Assembly: GCA_030147525.1 (NCBI GenBank)
Contig: JASBVF010000016.1
Location: 1 to 64,000, forward strand
Reading direction: 5' to 3'
Source: Bacteroidota bacterium
GTDB lineage: Bacteria; Bacteroidota; Bacteroidia; Chitinophagales; Saprospiraceae
Length of the DNA: 64,000 nucleotides
The position numbers and the translations under genes are program-made. Below the pieces are notes generated by a model. It was given only the letters and a program-made list of their open reading frames with translations, was not told where the DNA came from and searched no databases. This document shows positions 1-7,667 of this stretch, piece after piece. How positions within the stretch are numbered: position 1 is the stretch's first letter; every line of letters starts with the position of its first letter.

Positions 1-753
1 GGCGAAGTGGATGCGGACGAGGATGGCTATATGGTCTGCGAGGGCGACTGCAACGACAGCGATCCGGCCATCAACCCTGGCGCTGTTGAAGTCTGCGACG
101 GCATCGACAACAACTGCGACGGCAACGTTGACGAGGGTTTCGACGTGGACGGCGATGGCGTGGCCGACTGCAATGACAACTGTATCGACACTTCCAATGC
201 AGACCAGGCAGACGGAGACGGAGACGGCATCGGCGATGTCTGCGATGCCTGCCCCACCATCTCCGATCCCAACTGCGCCACCTGCGGCAACGGGAATTAC
301 CTCGTCTGTCACGTGCCAGCCGGCAATCCTTCCAATGTGCAACAGCTCTGCCTTAGCCTGAATGGGGCATTGAACCATGTGGGCAACCACGGCGGCTGCT
401 ATTGGGGAGTCTGCAACCCAAGCCAAAGCATGGTCGCTCCCCCAAATGGTGGCACTTCACAGGCCACACCGCACATCTTTGAAGGGGAAATCAAATATGC
501 TTCTCACTTCTTTGAGGTTAAGCCCAACCCGGCCATCAACGAGGTCAACATCCATTTGCACGGCCACGAAGAGGGCGCCAAGCTGTCGATATATGATAAG
601 TTCGGCAGGCGGCTACTGACAAGGCCGGTCGATGTTATGGAAAGTCATTTCAGCATCCGGCTCGATGATCCACAATTTGTGAATGGCATTTATTTCGTCA
701 GTGTTTCCTCCAACGGGGAATGCTGGGTACAACGGTTGGTAATTGCCAAATAA
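1..753 (+). CDS. T9SS cargo protein with metal-binding and thrombospondin-3-like repeats (5' truncated)
   Basis: The reading frame is open from base 1 with no start, so the N-terminus lies outside the window; 250 residues are visible. The first part has the pattern CDGIDNNCDGNVDEG, typical of the MopE-type putative metal-binding repeat. An Asp-rich stretch of the thrombospondin type 3 kind (DGDGDGIGDVCD) follows, then a Cys/His-rich module (LVCHVPAGNP, HVGNHGGC). The last ~85 residues are a T9SS type A sorting domain (KPNPAINEVNI, YDKFGRRL, NGIYFVSV, QRLVIAK). Inference: an exported, surface-bound or released protein whose Asp clusters bind calcium. The ligand or enzymatic role of the missing N-terminal part cannot be told. 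Confidence 0.85.
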   Translation, partial: GEVDADEDGYMVCEGDCNDSDPAINPGAVEVCDGIDNNCDGNVDEGFDVDGDGVADCNDNCIDTSNADQADGDGDGIGDVCDACPTISDPNCATCGNGNYLVCHVPAGNPSNVQQLCLSLNGALNHVGNHGGCYWGVCNPSQSMVAPPNGGTSQATPHIFEGEIKYASHFFEVKPNPAINEVNIHLHGHEEGAKLSIYDKFGRRLLTRPVDVMESHFSIRLDDPQFVNGIYFVSVSSNGECWVQRLVIAK

Positions 754-791
754 ACACAAACTGCCTTCGCTTTTGTTCAGAATCCGGTCAA

Positions 792-869
792 TTGAACAGC
801 GGCATTTATTTCGAAAATGTCAGTGCCGACGGCCCACAGGCCGCACAACGGCTGTTCATCACCATGTGA
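792..869 (+). pseudogene. Orphan remnant of a T9SS sorting-domain tail
   Basis: Just downstream of the first gene, 25 codons plus a stop read LNSGIYFENVSADGPQAAQR followed by LFITM. This matches the end of a type A sorting domain and resembles the tail of the preceding protein (NGIYFVSVSSNG, QRLVIAK). There is no start codon or upstream domain. The simplest reading is a decayed tandem duplicate of the cargo-gene 3' end. Confidence 0.55.
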
Positions 870-890
870 CCGATCAAAAGGAACTGATGG

Positions 891-925
891 AAAAGACCGG
901 GTGCCTACAGGTGCCCGGTCTTTTT
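891..925 (+). terminator. Rho-independent terminator
   Basis: AAAAGACCGGG pairs with CCCGGTCTTTTT around a 12-nt loop, giving a GC stem flanked by A and T runs. It follows the sorting-domain remnant and probably ends transcription of the first cargo gene. Confidence 0.75.
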
Positions 926-1014
926 GTGTCAAAATTTCGGGGAGCGCTTCGGCGCCAACACTATCGGACAAAGGGATAAGCCAAAGTTGACAACTTTTCA
1001 TATTTCAAAAAAAG

Positions 1015-1341
1015 ATGACAGCAAAACCGGAATACCCCAGCATCCTCATCGGATAGCTCTTCCCAAACCCTCCGCTCGAAGATGGCCGGGTGTACGTGGC
1101 CTTCCTCGGTACCTTGCCCGACCCGGTTATCGTGACGGCACATGCTGCCAATGGCGAAGAAGTGTACCGCTCGGAGCACGACCTGCTGCTGTTAACAGCA
1201 GCAGGTCGGCACCGCCAAACTGGACTTCTCGGCGCTGCTGCCGGGTGCGTACGAAGTATCGCTGCGCATCGGTGATTACGTGGAATTGCGGCCAGCTTGA
1301 CCATTGCTGCACCGGAACGGGAAGCAGCCTGGAAGCAATGG
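1015..1341 (+). pseudogene. Decayed copy of the stand-alone sorting-domain-like mini-protein
   Basis: The sequence is clearly homologous at DNA level to the intact gene at 7651 (shared peptides DGRVYVAFLGTLPDP and VIVTAH, GEEVYRSEH). It begins ATGACAGCAAA, as the intact copy does. It is broken by an in-frame TAG at 1054-1056 where the intact copy has Gln, by a net 13-nt insertion that forms a perfect palindrome at 1179-1208, and by a further small frame change near 1295. Homology continues to about 1341. It lies directly upstream of the HTCS regulator gene. Confidence 0.8.
1179..1208. repeat. Perfect 30-bp palindrome inside the pseudogene
   Basis: The left half CGACCTGCTGCTGTT is followed immediately by its exact reverse complement, centred on GTTAAC. 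The intact paralogue at 7.8 kb has no such palindrome and is 13 nt shorter there. A short quasi-palindrome expanded by template switching would explain it. Confidence 0.85.
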
Positions 1342-1441
1342 CTCCGGAGCTAACAAAGTATTCGCCAAATACGGCTGTTTCTCTTAAAAAAGTTAAATTT
1401 GCCAATACCTCCATCAGCCTGATGATTTTTAATGAGAGCCT

Positions 1442-4400
1442 TTGGCAACGACATTTAAACACAATTCATTCATCTACCTGTGCCTCCTGCTCGCCCTACG
1501 ACTCACCCCACAGGAATACCACGTCAATGTCGAACACTTCAGCGTTGACGAAGGCCTCTCCCACCGGGAAGTGCACGACGTTTTTCAGGACAGCCGGGGC
1601 CTCATCTGGATTAGCACCCGCTATGGCCTCAACCGCTTTGACGGGCACCGTTTCACCTGGTTTACCAAAGAAAAACACGGACTTTCCAGCAACCAAATCC
1701 AACAAGTAGTGGAGGATGCCCAGGGTTGGCTGTGGGTCTTTTCGTCACTTGAGGGAAGTGATGACGTCTTCGACTTTATTGACCTGCTCAACGTCCGGAC
1801 ACTGGAGCTGATGCCCTGGTCGGTTCGGCAGGCGCCTTTTTCACCGGCTGAAATCGTGGCGTGCATCGCCAGCCCGGAGCGGATGCTTTTTATCGGCACC
1901 AAAGACGGGGCCTGCTGGAAACTGGACAGCACCGGGGCTTTTGCGGAAATTCCACTGCCGGAAGTACAAAATTTCACCCCAAAATATTGTTCTTCCGATG
2001 GTTTCCTTTGGGGTGCCGAATACCAGCCCAAAGCGTTTAATCTGCTGAAAATCAGCACATCAGGTAAAGTATTGCAGAAACATATACACCGCATGGACGG
2101 TGACATCGCCATTGCCGGCGAGGATGAAGAAGGACAGCTCTGGTATCAGCTGATGACCATTCAAAATCAATCAACCGTTTTTTACATTGAACCGGATGGC
2201 CGGCAGGAGAAGTATGACCTGACCCAAACCCCGTTTGGCGATATTTCACAAAAATTGGATTACGGACAGTGGTTCTACCTTCATCCCGACAATCATTCCA
2301 TTTGGTGTACGGTTGAAAATTTGTTCAGCATTGCGCCCCCGAATGACGGGCGGGTCATTTCACTGACAGAAAAACACAACGGCTTGTCCTTTTCTCCCAC
2401 CCTCTTTTTTGCCAGGGACGGCATATGTTGGGTGGGCACTATTGATGGAGTCTATGCCATCAGGTTCGAACCTTCCCGTTTTCGGAATTTTCTTTCCGTA
2501 CCCTATCAGGAAGCAGACCTTCTGGGACGCATCGAATGCCGTGGGATAGCGAAAGGACTGGATGGGAATCTTTACGTGAACTCTTACGCCGGGACTTTCC
2601 AGTTAGCTCCCGGCGGACAAACCTTAAACAAAAACTATCTGGCCAGGTCGGATGCTGATAAGTGGGCTTCCATGGCGATGTATAACGACCCGGCGGGCGA
2701 TGTCTGGTTCGGATGGCTTCGTCCCGCGGAGCGGGATGCCCAATCGGGCACGTTGACGTTCTATCAACTCCCTGCGGGTAAGGAGACCATGAGCATCTGG
2801 TCCATCTTCCGGCAGCCTTCCGGCCGGATGTGGTTTGCCGGCCTGAACGGTGATTTTGCCTACCTCGAACCGGGAGCGGACACCTTGCAGTTTTTTAACA
2901 ATTACGGCTCCTTCGAAGAACTCAAACGGGCCAACATCCTCGCCATGCAGCAGCGCCCCGATGGCAAGGTCTGGCTGGCCACCAACACGGGCCTCTACCT
3001 CTTCGACCCCGTGCAGCAAAAAATACTGGAACGCTACTGGACCGGCGGCGAGGACCAGTTCTACCTGCCCCACGACAACATTCACCACCTCTACCAGGAC
3101 GGCGACAGCCTGCTTTGGCTGGCCACCGGAGGCGGTGGGCTTATTCAGTTGACAGTTGGCAGTACGCAGTTAGCAGAAGGTAAATCCCAATCTCCCAATT
3201 CCTTGCGTGAATCTTCGATTTCCCAAATTTCCCAATTCCTTAAATCCAACGGCCTCTCCTCCAACGTACTCCATGCCGTTTACCCAGACGAATTTGGCAA
3301 CCTCTGGCTGAGCAGCGAATATGGCATCATCCAGTTCAACAAAGCGTCAAAATTGTCGAGGACCTTCCTGCCCGGCGATGGGCTGCCGCATTACGAATTC
3401 AACCGCATTTCCCATTACCAGGCGGCCGACGGCCAGCTTTATTTTGGCGGCCTGAACGGCGTGACGACCTTCCACCCCCGTGACTTTCAGGATTTTGCAG
3501 CGGTGAACGACGCCCCGCTCGTATTGCTGGACCTGGAGCAGTTTGACGGACAGCAGAACAAAATGGTGAACAAATTGCCCGGGTTCGTGGAGCATCCGGA
3601 AATCGTGCTCCGTCCCGGCGACCGGGTGGTCAACCTCGAATTTGCCCTGCTCGACTACCATGCCGCAGAGCGCATCCGTTATGCCTACCGGGTGGAAGGG
3701 GTGGACGAAAAATGGACGTACCTCCGGGAAAACCACATCAACCTGAGCGGGCTGCCTTACGGCGATTTTGTGTTGAAAATAAAAGGCCAGGCAGCCACCG
3801 GGGTTTTTTCGAGCCAGCAATTGGTCATTCCCCTGCGGGTGCTCAAGCCGTTTTACCTGAAAAACTGGTTCCTCCTGTTTGCGGCCCTGTTTTTACTGCT
3901 GGCAGGGCCGGTTTTTTATATAATCCGCACCCGGCAACTCAAAAGCCAGAAGCACCAATTGGAAACGGAGGTACAACAACGCACCGAAACCATCCGGGAA
4001 CAAAATGTACAACTGGAAGCCCAGGCCGTCGAACTGCGCCACCTCGACGAGGTCAAGTCCCGCTTCTTCGCCAACGTGAGCCACGAACTGCGCACCCCGC
4101 TCACCCTGCTGCTCGGCCCCATCGGCTCCGTGCTGAAAAGCGCACAGCTCGACAACCGCAATTTCATGTTGCTGAAAAAAGCACAGCGCAGCGGCAAGGA
4201 CCTGCTCCACCTCATCAACGAAATACTCGACCTGAGCAAAATGGAATCGGGCCGCATGGAACTGCACGAAAAACCCGCCCGGCTCTACCCGCTGCTGCGC
4301 CGCTGGTTTTTGCAGTTCGAATCGCACGCCCGCTTGCAAGGGCTGGAGCTCGTTTTCGAGTACGACGCATCGGAAGCAATGCAGGTGCTGCTCGATGAGG

Positions 4401-5644
4401 AGAAACTGGAGAAGGTGGTGAACAACTTCCTGTCCAACGCCATTAAGTTCACCCCGAAAGGGGGTCGGGTCACCCTCCACCTCGCAGCATTCGACAGCTC
4501 CCTGTTGCTCACCGTCGCCGATACCGGCCGGGGTATCCATCCGGATGATGTGCCCCAGGTTTTTGACCGTTTTTACCAAACCAGCCGCCCGGACGCCCCG
4601 GCCGAGGGCGGCACCGGCATCGGCCTGGCATTGGTGAACGAGTACGCCCAACTTTTCGGTGGGAAAACCTGGGTGAACAGCGCGCTCGGAAAGGGCAGCA
4701 CCTTCTTTTTTGAGTTCCCGAAAAAAGAGGTTGCTGCCGGTGGTTGGGAGCTGTTGCCCGTGGAGGAAGAGCTGGAGACAGTGGCATCCATCAGCGCCGT
4801 TACCGCAGCCAATGAAATGTTTGCCGGGAATGGACATCCCATCCCGCCTTACGGACGGGCAAGTGTCCTCATCGTCGAAGACAACCCCGAACTGCGGGAC
4901 TACCTCCGCCTCATTTTGGAAGAAAAATACCAGGTTGCCACCGCCGAAAATGGGGCCGTAGCCCTCCAAATACTGGAATCCGGAGTTCCATCGGCAGACC
5001 CTTCCATCCTCCAATCCTTCCATCCTTCCATCCTTGTTTCCGACATCATGATGCCCGTCATGGACGGCTACCAGCTCCTCGAAAAGCTCAAATCCGACGA
5101 CCGCTTCCGCCACATCCCCGTCGTCATGCTCACCGCCCGTGCCGGCCTGCGGGACAAGCTCAAGGCCCTGCGCATCGGCGTAGACGACTACCTGCTCAAG
5201 CCCTTCGAGGAGGAAGAACTGCTCGTCCGTATCGAAAACCTGCTGACCAATTCCCGCAACCGGCAAACCCTCCCGGCAGGACCTGCGACTGAAAAGAGAG
5301 CCGCCCCGGTCCTCTCACAGGCTGACGCCGATTGGCTGGCGGAGGTTGAGCAATGGGCGCAGGAGGGTTTGAAAAAACAACTGCTCTCCGTCAATTGGCT
5401 ATCCACACAGGCCAACCTGAGCGAACGCCAGCTCCGCCGTCAACTGAAAAAAACAACGGGCCTTACCCCGCAGCAATACCTCGCTGAACTTTCCCTGCAG
5501 GAGGCCCGCCGCCTGCTCGAAACGGGGAAATACCCCACCGTCGCTGAGGTGGCCTACGCCGTGGGCTACAAAGATGCCGCCGCCTTCTCCCGCAGCTTCC
5601 GCAATCATTTTGGGAAGTCTCCTTCTGCGTATTTACCTGCCTGA
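1442..5644 (+). CDS. Hybrid two-component system sensor/regulator (HTCS)
   Basis: This is a one-polypeptide sensor kinase, receiver and DNA-binding regulator of 1400 residues. Order: signal peptide (~1-24), two-component-regulator beta-propeller repeats, a Y_Y_Y domain (~715-795), a membrane segment (~807-830), coiled coil, and HisKA with the phospho-acceptor in NVSHELRTP (H881). The HATPase follows (NNFLSNAIKFTPKGG, DTGRGI, GGTGIGLALV), then a receiver (VLIVEDNPELRDY, phospho-Asp D1201 in SDIMMPVMDG) and a C-terminal AraC-type double HTH (~1305-1400). The start is TTG at 1442, because an in-frame TGA lies at 1433 and no in-frame ATG precedes the signal peptide. Two low-complexity inserts interrupt it, near residues 570-600 and just before D1201. 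The family senses an extracellular or periplasmic ligand, often a glycan. The likely local target is the repeat set at 5657-5711. Confidence 0.93.
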   Translation: MATTFKHNSFIYLCLLLALRLTPQEYHVNVEHFSVDEGLSHREVHDVFQDSRGLIWISTRYGLNRFDGHRFTWFTKEKHGLSSNQIQQVVEDAQGWLWVFSSLEGSDDVFDFIDLLNVRTLELMPWSVRQAPFSPAEIVACIASPERMLFIGTKDGACWKLDSTGAFAEIPLPEVQNFTPKYCSSDGFLWGAEYQPKAFNLLKISTSGKVLQKHIHRMDGDIAIAGEDEEGQLWYQLMTIQNQSTVFYIEPDGRQEKYDLTQTPFGDISQKLDYGQWFYLHPDNHSIWCTVENLFSIAPPNDGRVISLTEKHNGLSFSPTLFFARDGICWVGTIDGVYAIRFEPSRFRNFLSVPYQEADLLGRIECRGIAKGLDGNLYVNSYAGTFQLAPGGQTLNKNYLARSDADKWASMAMYNDPAGDVWFGWLRPAERDAQSGTLTFYQLPAGKETMSIWSIFRQPSGRMWFAGLNGDFAYLEPGADTLQFFNNYGSFEELKRANILAMQQRPDGKVWLATNTGLYLFDPVQQKILERYWTGGEDQFYLPHDNIHHLYQDGDSLLWLATGGGGLIQLTVGSTQLAEGKSQSPNSLRESSISQISQFLKSNGLSSNVLHAVYPDEFGNLWLSSEYGIIQFNKASKLSRTFLPGDGLPHYEFNRISHYQAADGQLYFGGLNGVTTFHPRDFQDFAAVNDAPLVLLDLEQFDGQQNKMVNKLPGFVEHPEIVLRPGDRVVNLEFALLDYHAAERIRYAYRVEGVDEKWTYLRENHINLSGLPYGDFVLKIKGQAATGVFSSQQLVIPLRVLKPFYLKNWFLLFAALFLLLAGPVFYIIRTRQLKSQKHQLETEVQQRTETIREQNVQLEAQAVELRHLDEVKSRFFANVSHELRTPLTLLLGPIGSVLKSAQLDNRNFMLLKKAQRSGKDLLHLINEILDLSKMESGRMELHEKPARLYPLLRRWFLQFESHARLQGLELVFEYDASEAMQVLLDEEKLEKVVNNFLSNAIKFTPKGGRVTLHLAAFDSSLLLTVADTGRGIHPDDVPQVFDRFYQTSRPDAPAEGGTGIGLALVNEYAQLFGGKTWVNSALGKGSTFFFEFPKKEVAAGGWELLPVEEELETVASISAVTAANEMFAGNGHPIPPYGRASVLIVEDNPELRDYLRLILEEKYQVATAENGAVALQILESGVPSADPSILQSFHPSILVSDIMMPVMDGYQLLEKLKSDDRFRHIPVVMLTARAGLRDKLKALRIGVDDYLLKPFEEEELLVRIENLLTNSRNRQTLPAGPATEKRAAPVLSQADADWLAEVEQWAQEGLKKQLLSVNWLSTQANLSERQLRRQLKKTTGLTPQQYLAELSLQEARRLLETGKYPTVAEVAYAVGYKDAAAFSRSFRNHFGKSPSAYLPA
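3150..3244 (+). repeat. Word-repeat tract inside the HTCS sensor domain
   Basis: CAGTTGA, CAGTTGG, CAGTACG, CAGTTAG follow one another with a 7-nt period, then TCCCAATCTCCCAATTCC and a second TTTCCCAAATTTCCCAATTCC segment. It is in frame and encodes a Ser/Gln-rich loop (residues ~570-600) between propeller repeats. Confidence 0.6.
5001..5037 (+). repeat. Word-repeat tract inside the HTCS receiver domain
   Basis: CTTCCAT/CCTCCAAT/CCTTCCAT/CCTTCCAT forms an ~8-nt period tract. It adds about 13 residues (ADPSILQSFHPSI) to the receiver just ahead of the phospho-acceptor strand, where other receivers have a short loop. Confidence 0.6.
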
Positions 5645-5656
5645 ATTCCCCTTCAC

Positions 5657-5711
5657 GTCCGGTTCTGCATGCGAAATGTCCGATTCTGCACAGGATATGT
5701 CCGGTTCTGCA
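5657..5711 (+). promoter_or_regulatory. Three 13-bp direct repeats at exact 21-bp spacing (candidate AraC-type operator)
   Basis: GTCCGGTTCTGCA (5657), GTCCGATTCTGCA (5678) and GTCCGGTTCTGCA (5699) start exactly 21 bp apart, two helical turns. They lie 13 nt after the stop of a regulator that ends in an AraC-type DNA-binding domain, and upstream of the mini-protein gene. Two direct half-sites spaced 21 bp are the known arrangement for AraC at araI. Inference: the binding site of the HTCS, or of a related AraC-type protein, controlling the cargo genes downstream. Confidence 0.6.
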
Positions 5712-5799
5712 TAGCCGTTTGCCCACATCTTTACCCCGTCGAAAGCGACCACTGAAATCAAAAATCAACAGCACTGCACCACCGCTCCAAGCTCGCCTC

Positions 5800-6090
5800 A
5801 TGAATCAGTCTGCCATGTTCAGCGACACCGAAATCATCATCGGCGAGTTCTTCCCGCAACCCGCTACGGGCAGCCGGGTATTTGCCTCGGTTTATGCCAC
5901 GCAGGACGTGCAGGGCGAAATGTCGGTGACGGACGGGCACGGACAAGTGCGGCTCACCACCCCTTTCGATTTGGAAATGGAAGGCGATGCCCTGGAACTG
6001 GACATCAGTGGTTTGCCGGCGGGTGAGTACCGGGTGTGCATCAACATGCTGGGGGAGCAGTGGGAACGGAGGATGTGGGTGCTGCGGTAA
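5800..6090 (+). CDS. Stand-alone T9SS sorting-domain-like mini-protein
   Basis: The protein has 96 residues from ATG 5800; an in-frame ATG at 5719 would add 27 basic residues that overlap the operator-like region, so 5800 is preferred. The whole protein resembles a type A sorting domain without cargo: IGEFFPQPATGSRVFASV in place of the PNP motif, a central strand with a DGHGQV turn, LDISGLPAGEYRV, and a final strand RRMWVLR. No signal peptide is visible, so it would stay in the cytoplasm unless exported by other means. It follows the HTCS gene and precedes a T9SS cargo gene. Its function is unknown; it could be a decoy, chaperone partner or regulator of sorting, or simply a remnant. Confidence 0.6.
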   Translation: MNQSAMFSDTEIIIGEFFPQPATGSRVFASVYATQDVQGEMSVTDGHGQVRLTTPFDLEMEGDALELDISGLPAGEYRVCINMLGEQWERRMWVLR

Positions 6091-6137
6091 CCTGATTCAC
6101 CACTTCATTGAAATCAAAAAAACACTACAAAGCCTTG

Positions 6138-6191
6138 CCGGGCGGCACTCATTTCATTTTTAAAGTGAGAAGCCGTCCGGACAGGTTTTTT
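6138..6191 (+). terminator. Hairpin with T-run after the mini-protein gene
   Basis: CCGGGCGGC pairs with GCCGTCCGG (one G-T wobble), helped by an inner CTCA/TGAG pairing, and a run of six T follows at 6185-6191. It separates the mini-protein gene from the next cargo gene. Confidence 0.55.
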
Positions 6192-6217
6192 GAAAGCTCA
6201 TTTTCTCACTTTTTAAA

Positions 6218-7477
6218 ATGAATTATTATGAAAAAAAATACTTATTACAAAAAAATGGTCCTGTACGCAATTTCCAGTCCCAACTTCTGCTAATCCTATT
6301 GAGTTTTTCACTGATTGTTCACTCAAATATTTACGGACAAACAGGTACATCTGGGGATCCTTTTACTGCATTCGATCAGGTTTGTAACCTTTCGACTTCC
6401 GGAGTGTATTATTTTAATATAGGAGGGACAGCCTTTTCAACCTATGTGGAAACTGGAAATCCAGTTTGGATACTAGCTGCCTCGGGCGATGATGCAACAA
6501 CTGAAACAATTTATGCAACAACTACGGCGCTTACCCTTCAATCAGACGCAATCCTTCCGTCTTCTATCTATACTTCTACTGATATTACCAGGGTGAGAAT
6601 CAATGCGACGTCGGGCCCGAATTTACCATTGGATGCCGTATCAACTCACTCCGCTACATTATCCAACTTACAAAACGATAGGATCCTTTCTTTAGGTGTC
6701 CCTTGCTGCGCAGGCAATGAATGGACTGGTACATTAGGCTCGCCAAATCGTATGACATGTTCTGGGGCAGGTGACTCTTATACGCTCAATAAGGGCATAT
6801 ATCACGCAGCTCACAATGGGCCCGGTCTCTTTTGGTTTGTGATAGCGGATGCTTCTGAAAGAGTTAATTGGTCTGAACCTTTAACAAGAAATGATTTGAA
6901 CCTATGGATTAGTGCATGTGCTCTCGTCCTTCCAGTGGAAATAATTGAATTCACTTCCAGGTTGGCTTTTGGCGAGATAAACTTGTCTTGGCGCACCGCC
7001 TCCGAACTCAACAACGCCGGCTTCTACCTCCAGCGCTCCCCCGATGCCAAAAACTGGCACGACCTCGCCTTCCTCCCCGGCCACGGCACCACCCACGAGG
7101 AGCAATCCTACACCTACACCGACGAGCGCCCCCTGCCCGGCATGAACTACTACCGCCTCCAGCAGGTGGACTACGACGGGCAGTTCGAGTACTCCAAAAT
7201 CGTCAGTGTGGAAATGGGGCGGGATGGCAGCGGCATCAGCCTGTACCCCAATCCTGCCGCTAACTCGGTCACCCTCGCCCTGCAAACGGACTACACCGGC
7301 GAGGCCAGCCTCACGCTGTATGACCTCATGGGTAGGCAAGTGAAAACACAAACGCTGTCGCTGGAAGGCGGGGTTTTCCGCTCGGAAATCGGCCTGGACG
7401 GCCTGCCTGCCGGGGTGTACCTGGCGGAGGTCGTGGCTGGTCGTGAGCAGTGGCGGGAACGGCTGGTGGTGGAGTAG
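6218..7477 (+). CDS. T9SS-secreted protein with variable N-terminal passenger
   Basis: A 419-residue secreted protein. A hydrophobic export signal lies at ~19-40 after a charged start. Residues ~41-230 are a passenger without recognised motifs. From ~232 comes the stalk common in these phyla (LPVEIIEFTS, SWRTASELNNAGFYLQRS), then the type A sorting domain (LYPNPAANSVTLAL, YDLMGRQVK, LPAGVYLAEV). Base composition changes sharply near 6985: the passenger half is AT-rich and the stalk/sorting half GC-rich, as if a foreign passenger had been joined to a resident C-terminus. Function of the passenger unknown. Confidence 0.85.
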   Translation: MNYYEKKYLLQKNGPVRNFQSQLLLILLSFSLIVHSNIYGQTGTSGDPFTAFDQVCNLSTSGVYYFNIGGTAFSTYVETGNPVWILAASGDDATTETIYATTTALTLQSDAILPSSIYTSTDITRVRINATSGPNLPLDAVSTHSATLSNLQNDRILSLGVPCCAGNEWTGTLGSPNRMTCSGAGDSYTLNKGIYHAAHNGPGLFWFVIADASERVNWSEPLTRNDLNLWISACALVLPVEIIEFTSRLAFGEINLSWRTASELNNAGFYLQRSPDAKNWHDLAFLPGHGTTHEEQSYTYTDERPLPGMNYYRLQQVDYDGQFEYSKIVSVEMGRDGSGISLYPNPAANSVTLALQTDYTGEASLTLYDLMGRQVKTQTLSLEGGVFRSEIGLDGLPAGVYLAEVVAGREQWRERLVVE

Positions 7478-7492
7478 GTTTTGGGAATTGGG

Positions 7493-7538
7493 GAACTGGT
7501 AAATCAGGCTGTGCGAGCCCGGCCTGATTTACCAGTTC
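7493..7538 (+). terminator. Long inverted repeat after the cargo gene
   Basis: GAACTGGTAAATCAGGC (7493-7509) is the exact reverse complement of 7522-7538, with a 12-nt loop. There is no strong T-run, so it may act as a bidirectional terminator or mRNA stabiliser. Flanking words (GGAATTGG, ACCAATTC) are variants of the same sequence. Confidence 0.55.
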
Positions 7539-7574
7539 ACTAGTTTACCAATTCACAAAACTTTAGGAATACGC

Positions 7575-7667
7575 ATGAACGATCTTATCTTATTTTTCGC
7601 AGCCCTCGCAGTGCTCCTGCTGCTGCACCTGCCAGAAAAAGCTAAAAGTGATGACAGCAAACGTTGA
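7575..7667 (+). CDS. 30-residue hydrophobic leader ORF
   Basis: A short ORF begins MNDLILFFAALAVLLLLHLP and ends in a Lys/Asp-rich tail. One strong membrane segment spans residues ~4-19. Its 3' end overlaps the start of the next gene by 17 nt in another frame, so it could be translationally coupled. Alternatively it is the signal anchor of that gene, separated by a frameshift: a +1 shift would join it to the sorting-domain-like protein. No family is recognised. Confidence 0.4.
   Translation: MNDLILFFAALAVLLLLHLPEKAKSDDSKR

Noticed and set aside
924-1709. 261-codon plus-strand frame across the pseudogene and into the HTCS gene
   Set aside because: It crosses the frame-shifted pseudogene and the HTCS 5' end in another frame, has no coherent domain, and its protein looks like out-of-frame translation.
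3893-5266. 457-codon minus-strand frame inside the HTCS gene
   Set aside because: Antisense shadow of a GC-rich kinase/receiver gene with clear domains; no motif or signal of its own.
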